From Streptomyces anulatus (GTDB taxonomy: Bacteria; Actinomycetota; Actinomycetes; Streptomycetales; Streptomycetaceae): a DNA stretch of 64,000 nt. Below the pieces are notes generated by a model. It searched no databases and was not told where the DNA came from. It saw only the letters and a program-made list of their open reading frames with translations. The first letter of the stretch is position 1; each line of letters starts with the position of its first letter. Both the position numbers and the translations under genes were made by a program. The DNA is taken from assembly GCF_000721175.1 (NCBI RefSeq), contig NZ_JOEZ01000042.1:19893-83892 (forward strand), given 5' to 3'. This document shows, in pieces, positions 20,463 through 30,932 of the stretch.

Positions 20463-21117
20463 TCAGGCGTCCGTGGCCGGGGATCGCCCGGTGCGGTTGT
20501 TGCGGCGTACGGCGGCGGCCCCGCGGAGGGCCAGGGCGAGCAGCGCCCCGGCCCCGGCGGTGGTGGAGACGGCGGTCGGGGCCGTGTCCGGCGAACCGGA
20601 CGCCGTACCGGCGAGCGCGAAGCTCCCGACGGTGTCCGGGGCCCGGCCGGCCGCCGGGCCCCGGACCGGGGGCGGCCTGCGGGGCTCCCCCGCTGCCGGT
20701 GGCGGCCTCGGGGCCGTAGCCGCCCGCCTTGCCGGAGCGGGCGTATCCGGAGCCCGGCAGTTTGTCGCCGTACGCCTCCTGGACCCGCATCCGGTAGGCG
20801 CTGAGCGCGGTGCCCCTCGCTCCCACGGCGGCCTTCGCGTCCTCGTCCAGCGGGAGCACCCGGGAGTCGACGTGGGCGTACCAGGCGTCTATGTGCGGTT
20901 CGCGGAACACGGTGCCGCCGGGGAGCGCGCGGGCCCCCTGTGCGGTGTAGCGGGCCTCGTCGTCGCCGGTGGCGATGTTCACCACCTGCCACCGATCGCC
21001 CCCGTCCGCCCCGGGGACGGTCCACAGGGAGGCCTTCTGGCCGTCTGAGGAGACGGGGGGCGGCGCGCTGGGCTCGGGGGGGATCTCACGCTGACCGGTC
21101 GGCACCGGACCGTACAC
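20463..21117 (-). pseudogene. Frameshifted secreted/membrane protein gene
   Basis: Not recognised. From GTG 21117 one frame encodes a plausible protein (QKASLWTVPGADGGDRWQVV; EAYGDKLPGSGYARSGKAGG). Near 20640-20700, within a CG-rich run, the coding signal moves to another frame. That second frame reads DTVGSFALAGTASGSPDTA, then a hydrophobic AGAGALLALALRGAAAV and a basic C-terminus ending at the stop 20463-20465. A single-base indel restores one 217-residue product. The frame is also open upstream of the GTG only as far as the preceding gene's stop, so the N-terminus looks short. A sequencing error is possible. Confidence 0.5.
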
Positions 21118-21192
21118 CTGGTGGAGGAGGGTGTGCGGCCGGGGCTGATCGGGATCGACTGGGGCTGGGAGTGAGAGCTTCGGCGGGGGCGC

Positions 21193-21621
21193 TCAGGCGT
21201 CGGGGCCCGCGACGAGCTTTCCGCCCTCGGCGGTGACCGGGACGGCGGGCAGCGGCACGGTGGCCGGGCCCTTCACCGGCTGGCCGGTGGTCATGTCGAA
21301 GAGGCTGCCGTGGCAGGGGCAGTGGCCCTCGGTGCCCTCGACCTTGTCCAGGACGCAGCCGCCGTGGGTGCACTGGGCGCTGAACGCCTTGTACTCGCCC
21401 TTCGCCGGGCAGACGACGACCAGGCGCTGCTCGCGGTAGAGCTTGGCTCCGCCGACGGGCACCTCGGACGCGGCCCCGAGGTCGACGGGCGCGGTGGGGG
21501 TGGGGTTCTTGGCGTGGCCGAGCTTGGAATCGGTGGAGCAGGCGGCCGCTCCCAGCCCGGCGGCACCAGCGAGCGCGGCACCCTTCAGGACGGTACGGCG
21601 GGCGGCGGGCAGACCGGGCAT
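21193..21621 (-). CDS. Rieske [2Fe-2S] protein, Tat-exported
   Basis: The 142-aa product begins MPGLPAARRTVLKGAALAGA, a twin-arginine signal, and contains the two Rieske cluster motifs CTHGGC and CPCHGS, supplying two Cys and two His ligands with the disulfide-type cysteines. It is far too short for a cytochrome-bc1 Rieske subunit and resembles the small stand-alone exported Rieske proteins of Streptomyces. The ATG at 21621 is chosen because the longer frame is low-complexity. A Cys near residue 31 (AAACSTDS) is a weak lipobox. Confidence 0.85.
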   Translation of the reverse strand: MPGLPAARRTVLKGAALAGAAGLGAAACSTDSKLGHAKNPTPTAPVDLGAASEVPVGGAKLYREQRLVVVCPAKGEYKAFSAQCTHGGCVLDKVEGTEGHCPCHGSLFDMTTGQPVKGPATVPLPAVPVTAEGGKLVAGPDA

Positions 21622-21858
21622 GCGGGCTCCACGGGTCGTTGTTCGGGGTGGATCACGGTGGATCGGGGCCGCCGGGCAGGGTGGTGCGACGACGGCGGCC
21701 CTGCGTGCGGTGACAGAACCGACGATACCGGCGGGGATCGGAAGCCCTGCGACCGGGCCGGAACGCGCCCCTTCGACGGGCGACGGCGGCCCCCATCTTG
21801 CTGAGGGGACCGCCGTCGGCGGCATAGGCGGTTCGACGAGAGGCCCGAGGGCCCTCGC

Positions 21859-24900
<3,042 letters not shown>

Positions 24901-25063
24901 GCCGGTCCGCACCTTTCTAGAGAGAAGCGGGGGAACTGAGCCCCTCTCCCAGGGTATGGGGGGCGCCACAGCGGTGTAGGAAAGCTTTCGATTCCGAGCG
25001 TATAGCACGCACATTCGATTTACGGCCGACCTTCGCCTCCTTCACCCGAATGAGTGGCAGAGC

Positions 25064-25069
25064 TAGGCT
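25064..25069 (+). promoter_or_regulatory. -10 element for a leaderless transcript (maleylpyruvate isomerase-like gene)
   Basis: TAGGCT, then seven bases, then the ATG at 25077. No Shine-Dalgarno is present, so transcription probably starts at the A of the ATG. Confidence 0.55.
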
Positions 25070-25076
25070 CGGTCGC

Positions 25077-25766
25077 ATGATTGATCATGCGCACGACCTG
25101 GGAGCTGTACGCGGGGCGACCGAACGGCTGCTCGACGCAGCCGGCGAACTGGACAACGCCTCGGTCGCCGAGGCGTCACGGTTGCCCGGATGGAGTCGGG
25201 GCCACGTACTGGCCCACTTGTCACGTAACGCCGACGCGCTCGGAAATGTTCTCCGGGGCCTCCCGATGTACGCGAGCAGCGAAACCCGGGACGCCGACAT
25301 CGCCGACGGCGCCCCCCGCCCGGCGGCCGAGCAGCTGACCGACCTGCGGGAGAGCGCGGACGGCTTCCTCGCGGTCGCCGCCGAACCCGCCGACTGGTCC
25401 CGTACGGTCACCCTGCGCAACGGCGTGACGGACTCCGCGGCCCGGGTCCCGTTCCGGCGCTGGGTCGAGCTGGAGCTGCACCACGTCGACCTGGACATCG
25501 GCTACGAGCTGGAGGACCTGCCGGCGGAATTCGTGTCGCGGGAGATCGCCTTCCTGACCGACCGCTTCTCCGGCAACCAGGACGTGCCCGCCACCGCGCT
25601 GACCGACCGGGACGGCCGCACCTGGAGCACGGGCGGCGGCCCGCCGAGCGCCCTGGTGACGGTGCAGGGGCCCGCCGTCGAACTGCTGGGCTGGCTCTGC
25701 GGCCGTCGTGACGGCTCCGCCCTGACCGTGGCCGGAGGCCCCCTGCCCACGCTGCCCCCGCTATAG
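25077..25766 (+). CDS. Maleylpyruvate isomerase family (mycothiol-dependent, DinB-like) protein
   Basis: The 229-aa product starts MIDHAHDLGAVRGATERLLDAA and has the DinB-like metal-binding four-helix fold: first histidine in RGHVLAHLSRNADAL, then ELELHHVDLDIGYE, which provides the remaining His ligands. It matches the N- and C-terminal domains of mycothiol-dependent maleylpyruvate isomerases in length and layout. Whether it acts on maleylpyruvate is unknown; the family is broad in Streptomyces. It is divergent from uvrA and directly precedes the MBL-fold gene. Confidence 0.85.
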   Translation: MIDHAHDLGAVRGATERLLDAAGELDNASVAEASRLPGWSRGHVLAHLSRNADALGNVLRGLPMYASSETRDADIADGAPRPAAEQLTDLRESADGFLAVAAEPADWSRTVTLRNGVTDSAARVPFRRWVELELHHVDLDIGYELEDLPAEFVSREIAFLTDRFSGNQDVPATALTDRDGRTWSTGGGPPSALVTVQGPAVELLGWLCGRRDGSALTVAGGPLPTLPPL

Positions 25767-25769
25767 GCT
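25764..25769 (+). promoter_or_regulatory. -10 element overlapping the upstream stop codon
   Basis: TAGGCT, whose TAG is the stop codon of the preceding gene, lies seven bases before the ATG at 25777. This allows independent leaderless transcription of the MBL-fold gene. Confidence 0.5.
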
Positions 25770-25776
25770 GGGCCGC

Positions 25777-26433
25777 ATGACGTACAGCGGAGCGGTGAAG
25801 GTCGGCGGACCGGCGAGCGTGCACGAACTGACGGATCTGATGATCTCCAAGGTGGCCGTCGGCGCGATGAACAACAACGCCTATCTGCTGCGCTGCCGGG
25901 CGACAGGCGAGCAGCTGCTGATCGACGCGGCCGCCGAGCCGGAGACCCTGCTCGCGCTGATCGGTGACGACGGCATCGCGTCCGTCGTCACCACGCATCA
26001 GCACGGGGACCACTGGCAGGCGCTGGCCCAGGTGGTCGGGGCGACCGGTGCCCGGACGTACGCGGGCCGCTACGACGCCGAGGGCATCCCGGTTCCGACC
26101 GACGTCCTGGTCGAGGACGGCGACACGATCACCGTCGGCCGGGTCGGGCTGACCGCCCGCCATCTGGCCGGTCACACCCCGGGCTCCATCGCCCTGGTCT
26201 ACGACGACCCGCACGGCGCCCCGCACCTGTTCACCGGGGACTGCCTCTTCCCCGGCGGGGTCGGGAACACGAACCAGGATCCGAAGGCGTTCGCGAGCCT
26301 CCTGCGCGACGTCGAGACGAAGCTGTTCGACCGGCTGCCCGACGAGACGTGGGTCTACCCGGGCCACGGGCACGACACGACGCTCGGCGACGAGCGGCCC
26401 CAGCTGCCCGAGTGGCGCGCCCGCGGCTGGTAG
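25777..26433 (+). CDS. Metallo-beta-lactamase-fold hydrolase (glyoxalase II-like)
   Basis: The 218-aa product carries the zinc motif THQHGDHW near residue 70, a further histidine in HLAGHTPGS, the Asp in FTGDCLFPGGVG, and the last histidine in YPGHGHDTTLG: a complete set of MBL-fold metal ligands. The arrangement is that of glyoxalase II-like thioester hydrolases. Its pairing with a mycothiol-dependent isomerase homologue suggests, as inference only, a role in mycothiol-linked detoxification. Confidence 0.88.
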   Translation: MTYSGAVKVGGPASVHELTDLMISKVAVGAMNNNAYLLRCRATGEQLLIDAAAEPETLLALIGDDGIASVVTTHQHGDHWQALAQVVGATGARTYAGRYDAEGIPVPTDVLVEDGDTITVGRVGLTARHLAGHTPGSIALVYDDPHGAPHLFTGDCLFPGGVGNTNQDPKAFASLLRDVETKLFDRLPDETWVYPGHGHDTTLGDERPQLPEWRARGW

Positions 26434-26468
26434 CCCGCGCACACCACCCGTGCCCGTACGCACGCGAA

Positions 26469-26512
26469 AGCGGCCGGGGTGGACGGCCTTCGCCGTTACC
26501 ACCCCGGCCGCT
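26469..26512. terminator. Bidirectional terminator between MBL-fold gene and terC
   Basis: Perfect 14-bp inverted repeat (agcggccggggtgg and its complement) between two converging genes, so it can serve both. Confidence 0.8.
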
Positions 26513-26549
26513 GCCGGTGTGTCCCTGTGCCGCTCGGGGCGGCCCCGGG

Positions 26550-27569
26550 TCAGCTGCTGACGCTCTTGCTCTCCTCGTCGGCCGGGCCGGCGGCCTCCGC
26601 CTTCGCGGTCTCCTCCGCCTCGGCCGCCGCCCGCTTCTTGTTGGCGATCAGGCTGGTGATCGTGGTGATCACCAGGACGCCGCAGATGACGGAGAGCGAG
26701 AACGGGATGGAGATCTCGGGCACGTGCACCCCGGACTCGTGCAGGGCGTGCAGCACCAGCTTGACGCCGATGAAGCCGAGGATCACCGACAGGCCGTAGC
26801 TGAGGTGGACCAGCTTCTTCAGCAGGCCGCCGATGAGGAAGTACAGCTGGCGCAGCCCCATCAGCGCGAACGCGTTGGCCGTGAAGACGATGTACGGGTC
26901 CTGGGTCAGGCCGAAGATCGCCGGGATGGAGTCCAGCGCGAACAGCACGTCCGTCATACCGATGGCGAGCATGACCACCATCAGCGGGGTCAGGACACGC
27001 TTGCCGTTGTTCTGGATGAAGAGCTTGGTGCCGTGGTACTTGTCGGCGACGCCGTAGCGGTGCTCGATCGACTTCAGGAGGCGGTTCTCCTCGAACTCCT
27101 CGTCCTCCTCGTCGGCACGCGCCTCCTGGATGAGCTTCCAGGCGGTGTAGATCAGGAACGCGCCGAAGATGTAGAACACCCACGAGAAGTTCGCGATCAC
27201 GGCGGCGCCGGCGGCGATGAAGATCGCCCGGAGCACCAGGGCGATGAGCACACCGATGAGCAGCACGCGCTGCTGGAGGTGTGAGGGCACCGAGAACTTC
27301 GCCATGATCAGGACGAAGACGAAGAGGTTGTCGACGCTCAGCGACTTCTCGGTGATGAATCCCGCGAAGAACTCGCCGGAGGCCTGGGTCTCACCGAAGA
27401 CCGCGAGACCGGCTCCGAAGAGGATTGCCAGCACGATCCAGACGATCGTCCAGATTCCGGCTTCCTTGGTCGACACGTCATGAGGCTTGCGCCCGATGAA
27501 GAAGTCGACGGCGATCAAGGCCGACAGACCAAAGATGGTCAGGGCCCAAAGGGTCCACGAAACGTCCAC
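26550..27569 (-). CDS. terC: TerC-family integral membrane protein (probable manganese exporter)
   Basis: The 339-aa product has about nine membrane segments and the TerC hallmarks: ALIAVDFFIGRKPHD, the acidic EKSLSVDNLFVF in a membrane segment and MTDVLFALDSIPAIFG. The C-terminal 30 residues are charged and cytoplasmic. TerC proteins with this leader type (Alx) export Mn(II). The start is GTG 27569 with GGAGG four bases upstream; that GGAGG can be sealed in the riboswitch stem described separately. It precedes two TerD-type genes on the same strand. Confidence 0.93.
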   Translation of the reverse strand: MDVSWTLWALTIFGLSALIAVDFFIGRKPHDVSTKEAGIWTIVWIVLAILFGAGLAVFGETQASGEFFAGFITEKSLSVDNLFVFVLIMAKFSVPSHLQQRVLLIGVLIALVLRAIFIAAGAAVIANFSWVFYIFGAFLIYTAWKLIQEARADEEDEEFEENRLLKSIEHRYGVADKYHGTKLFIQNNGKRVLTPLMVVMLAIGMTDVLFALDSIPAIFGLTQDPYIVFTANAFALMGLRQLYFLIGGLLKKLVHLSYGLSVILGFIGVKLVLHALHESGVHVPEISIPFSLSVICGVLVITTITSLIANKKRAAAEAEETAKAEAAGPADEESKSVSS

Positions 27570-27573
27570 TGCG

Positions 27574-27722
27574 CCTCCGGCAGTTGCTACGGCTACTGAT
27601 CAGCGTCGTCGCTGCCGGAGGTCTCTTCCATCCCTGCGCGCGGTGTGCGCGCCTGGACCGGCGCCCCGGGACCGAGAACGGTCCGTATTGACGGGACGTC
27701 GCGTAAGGAGTACTCCCCTCCG
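27574..27722 (-). promoter_or_regulatory. yybP-ykoY (Mn2+) type riboswitch controlling terC translation
   Basis: The leader reads CGGAGG-GGAGTA at its 5' end (27722-27711), CGTCAATAC further on (27693-27685), then AGACC and CCTCCG (3' strand of P1, 27621-27616). These are the conserved yybP-ykoY blocks, GGGGAGUA, CGUCAA and AGACC, around a P1 helix. The 3' P1 strand is part of CCTCCGGCAG (27621-27612), which is perfectly complementary to CTGCCGGAGG (27583-27574), the Shine-Dalgarno of terC. So either P1 forms (SD free) or the SD is sealed. Predicted: Mn2+ turns terC on. Assigned by eye, not by a covariance search. Confidence 0.75.
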
Positions 27723-27808
27723 TCCCCCGAACAGTACAGGCATCACCAAGAAAAGGTAAAGAGAACGGTAAAGGAATCGTCAAAACCACAGGTCAGATAG
27801 ATGTCGCA

Positions 27809-29791
27809 TCAACGGCCAGCGGCCCGGCGGGCGGCAGCCACCGCCGCGAGCACCTCTTCCAGGACGCGGCTGCCCGGCGGGATCGCCAACGGCTCGTAGG
27901 TCCAGGCGTGCCCGACCCAGGGGTCGGCGAGGTGGCTGTCGGCGACCGGGGTGATCCGCAACAGCGAACGCCACAGCGGGTCGAGAACCGGCCCGTAGGC
28001 ACTGGCCTCCTCCCGGTCCGCGACCATCAGCAGGTGCACCCCGGCCGAGGGGCCCTCGTCGGCGAGATAGCGGAGCTGGGTGACGGCCCGGTCGTCGAAG
28101 CCGTGCGGGAAGTCGTTGACCACCAGGAGCTGCTCGCCGGTGTCCAGGTCGGGCGGCAGCGAGTCGGCCGCCCCGGCCCGCACCGCCATCTGCACCAGGT
28201 CCACCCGCCGGATGAGGTGGGCCAGGACCGAGGCCACTCCCCCGGGCCCGGCGGCGGGCGGCCCGGCGAGGACGCCCGCGGCGACCAGCGGCGCGAGCGG
28301 ACCGGCCGCCGAACCCGCCGGATCGATGACGTGCACCGCGAACTCCCCGGGCGGATACACCGCGAGCAGCCGCGCCGCGTGGGCGACCGCGGTCTCCACG
28401 GCCAGCTGACGCAGCCGGTCCGCGTCCATCAGGGCGGCCGCCTCGGACGCGGTCCGGCCGCTGTCCACCCAGATCCCCCGCTCCAGCGGCAGACGGACCA
28501 GGAGCGGGATGCGCAGGTCGGTGCGCTCGGGAAGGTGGAGGTCACCGATGCGCAGGGCCATCGGTATCTCCATGGGGACGCGGTGGGCGTGCCAGACGGG
28601 GTTGCCCCACCCGGCGTACGCGGCCGGGAGCGCGGGCTCGACGACGGCGGACTCGGCGGCCAACTGGGCCAGATCGCGGTCGAGGGCCTCCCGGGCCCGG
28701 GAGGCCAGCTCGTCGCGCTTGGCGCGGGCCTCCTCGCGGGCGCGGTCGCCGGCACCGCCGATCCGGTTGCGCGGGTCGGACAGGGCCCGGTCGAGCTCCT
28801 GGTCCATCCGGGACCCGGCGAAGTCGACGGCGCTGCGGTAGGCGGCGACGGCGCGGGCCAGATCCTCGAACATGCCCCAGATCTGGTTGTAGAGGCGCTC
28901 GTCCATCGACCAGCCGGTGGCGTCGCCCGCGACCGGCTGAGCGGCCTGTCCCGACGGGGCGGGAGGCGCGGTGGGCGGGGGCGACGGGGGTGCGGCGTGC
29001 TGCCGTCGCGGGTGCGCGTAGTTGACGGGCCCCTCGGCGGGGGTCCCCGCCGCGGCCGGTCCCGGGGCGGCGTGCGGCTGGGGAGTGTGCGCCGGTCCTG
29101 TGGTCGCCGCGTCGGTCAGCGGCTCGGGGGGCTCCGGGGCCGGGGGCAACGTCGGCGGGCGATGGCCCGCGGAGCCAGTCGCGTGCCGTACGCGGTCGCC
29201 TTCCGGAGTACGGGGCGGCGGCGGGGGCGCCGAGCGGGCCAGGCCCCGGGTGACGGCCTCCTGAATGGATCCGGCCAGCCCGGCGGACTCGGCCAGGCCT
29301 TGGTCGGCGAGCATCTCGGCGAGCCCGCCGGCATACCCCTGTCCGACGGCGCGGACCTTCCAGGCGTCCTGGCGGCGGTAGAGCTCCAGGGCGCTGACCG
29401 CGGACTCGGCGTCCAGGCCGGTGAGCGTGAAGGTGGCGATCTCGGTGCCGTCGAGCCCGGTGACAGAGACGAAGGGGGCGGGGACCGCGCCGAACCGCGC
29501 CGGGCCGCCGACCCCGACGGGGAGGGCGAGCAGCACGGTGACCCGGTGGGCACCGGCGGGCAGGGCCTCCAGGTCGACGGCGAGCCGGTGGTCGGCCGCC
29601 GCCTGCTGGGAGACCTCGAGCCCGGGGAGCTGGGGCGAGCCGGGGTGGGCGATCCACTCGACGCCGCGCACCGTGCCCCGCTCGTCGCCGAGGGTGGCTC
29701 CGGCGACGACGGGCGTGCCCGCGGATACCCGGATCTCCAGACGGGTCTGGGGCAAGGTGTGGTTCTGCCCCCGGACCAGTTCGGCCGTCAA
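27809..29791 (-). CDS. TerD-domain protein with long C-terminal extension
   Basis: The 660-aa product begins with a TerD (calcium-binding tellurite/stress) domain over about residues 1-185 (TAELVRGQNHTLPQTRLEIR; LDGTEIATFTLTGLDAESA). A Pro/Ala-rich linker to about residue 310 follows, then a 340-residue soluble part with a coiled-coil-like stretch (AREEARAKRDELASRAREAL) and a C-terminal NTPase-like portion (EQLLVVNDFPHGFDD; GVHLLMVADREEAS) reminiscent of FtsK/EssC ATPase folds but without a clear Walker A. TTG 29791 is preferred: GAGGGGGA lies about nine bases upstream and TAELVRGQN is the family N-terminus. ATG 29812 is the alternative. Confidence 0.72.
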   Translation of the reverse strand: MTAELVRGQNHTLPQTRLEIRVSAGTPVVAGATLGDERGTVRGVEWIAHPGSPQLPGLEVSQQAAADHRLAVDLEALPAGAHRVTVLLALPVGVGGPARFGAVPAPFVSVTGLDGTEIATFTLTGLDAESAVSALELYRRQDAWKVRAVGQGYAGGLAEMLADQGLAESAGLAGSIQEAVTRGLARSAPPPPPRTPEGDRVRHATGSAGHRPPTLPPAPEPPEPLTDAATTGPAHTPQPHAAPGPAAAGTPAEGPVNYAHPRRQHAAPPSPPPTAPPAPSGQAAQPVAGDATGWSMDERLYNQIWGMFEDLARAVAAYRSAVDFAGSRMDQELDRALSDPRNRIGGAGDRAREEARAKRDELASRAREALDRDLAQLAAESAVVEPALPAAYAGWGNPVWHAHRVPMEIPMALRIGDLHLPERTDLRIPLLVRLPLERGIWVDSGRTASEAAALMDADRLRQLAVETAVAHAARLLAVYPPGEFAVHVIDPAGSAAGPLAPLVAAGVLAGPPAAGPGGVASVLAHLIRRVDLVQMAVRAGAADSLPPDLDTGEQLLVVNDFPHGFDDRAVTQLRYLADEGPSAGVHLLMVADREEASAYGPVLDPLWRSLLRITPVADSHLADPWVGHAWTYEPLAIPPGSRVLEEVLAAVAAARRAAGR

Positions 29792-29975
29792 TGCCCTGTC
29801 CCCCTCGACCATGGCCCGCGCGCCCGTGGGCGCGGTGCCGTGCGATGCCGCGTTCGTGCTGTGCCGTGCGTGGCTGTGTACGTCAGTGCCGTGCGTGGGA
29901 CAGCTCCCGGCGGCGGGTGCCGCCGGGAGCTGCTCCTGCCCGTCTCGATGCCGGGCCGTGCCGGCCGGTCCGGGT

Positions 29976-30155
29976 CCAGGGCGTGTTTCGAAAGTCCCGC
30001 CTGCTCGGCGACGCCTGGCACGCACGCTCGCCGCGTTGTCGGGATCACCCCGATACTCCAGTATCGGGGCGACCCTCCGCCTTGCGATCGCACGCACCAG
30101 ACGCCGCCGAGCCCGCCCTCCGGGCGGACGGCGCTACCTTCGAAACACGCCCTAG
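29976..30155. mobile_element. Complete MITE-like element (180 bp) at the 3' end of terD
   Basis: Outer ends AGGGCGTGTTTCGAAAG and, inverted, the same with one difference, bounded by CCAG on the left and CTAG on the right. The centre is a palindrome (CCCCGATACT-CC-AGTATCGGGG). No transposase is present, so it must have moved in trans; ends of this kind with CTAG suggest an IS5-type parent. The CTAG overlaps the TAG stop codon of terD, so the insertion sits exactly at the end of that gene. Confidence 0.75.
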
Positions 30156-30730
30156 AGGTGCGGGAGGATCGACGGCATCAGGTCCTGGAAGGTGCGGCCG
30201 TTGGCCGGGTTCCCGAGGGCCGTCATCTGCCATCCGCTGCCCGCGCGGTGCACCTTCGCCATGATCTGGGCGGTGTACTGGCCGCCGCCGTCGAGCGTGT
30301 ACCGGGCGAGCTCCTGGCCGTTGGTCTCGTCGACGATGCGGCAGAAGGCGTGTCGGACCTCCTGGAACGTCTGCCCGGTGAAGGAGTTCACCGTGAAGAC
30401 GATCTGGTCGATGTGGACCGGAACGCGCTGGAGGTCGACGAGGATCGCCTCGTCGTCGCCGCCGGAGCCCGCGCCGCCGACCAGGTTGTCACCGGTGTGC
30501 TTGACCGAGCCGTCATCGCTGACGAGGTGACGGAAGAACACGACGTCGACCGGCTGCTTGTCGGCGAAGAGCACCGCCGAGGCGTCCAGGTCGACCTCGC
30601 GGGTGCGCGAGCCGAACAGGCCGCGGCGCGGAGCCGCCTGCCAGCCGAGCCCCATCCGTACCGCGGTCAGGGTCCCCCCGTCGCCCTTCTGCAGGCTGAT
30701 GGCCTGACCCTTGGTCATATTGACCGTCAC
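30152..30730 (-). CDS. terD: TerD-family stress protein
   Basis: The 192-aa product has the classic TerD form: TKGQAISLQKGDGGTLTAVR, an Asp-rich calcium-binding region (DLDASAVLFADKQPVDVVFF; GDNLVGGAGSGGDDEAI) and the closing helix region AHRAGSG-like (KVHRAGSGWQMTALG). TerD proteins are Ca2+-binding and associate with TerC at the membrane; exact function is unsettled. The GTG at 30730 has GAGAGGGG upstream and gives the family length. The TAG stop lies in the border CTAG of the MITE, leaving the protein complete. Confidence 0.9.
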   Translation of the reverse strand: MTVNMTKGQAISLQKGDGGTLTAVRMGLGWQAAPRRGLFGSRTREVDLDASAVLFADKQPVDVVFFRHLVSDDGSVKHTGDNLVGGAGSGGDDEAILVDLQRVPVHIDQIVFTVNSFTGQTFQEVRHAFCRIVDETNGQELARYTLDGGGQYTAQIMAKVHRAGSGWQMTALGNPANGRTFQDLMPSILPHL

Positions 30731-30932
30731 GCGCTGTCCCCTCTCGGCATTGCCCCGCAACCATCCGTGTGCGGTTTCCCCGCACCCTACGCATTCCACC
30801 CCGGGCGGCAGCAGGCTCGGTCCGCTTTTGTGTCGGTCTTGCAACACACCCGGCGTGGCACGCCCGGTGCGGCGGACCCGGGTGCCGAGCCCGGTGCCGG
30901 AGACGGCGGCGAGGCCGGCCGCGGCGCCGGGA

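Noticed and set aside
24901..25076. LexA (SOS) box upstream of uvrA
   Set aside because: TCGAAT-GTGC-GTGCTA keeps only one good half-site of TCGAAC-N4-GTTCGA; too weak to call without a matrix scan.
30850..30932. Terminator after uvrB
   Set aside because: GC-rich with several short inverted repeats, but no single convincing hairpin.
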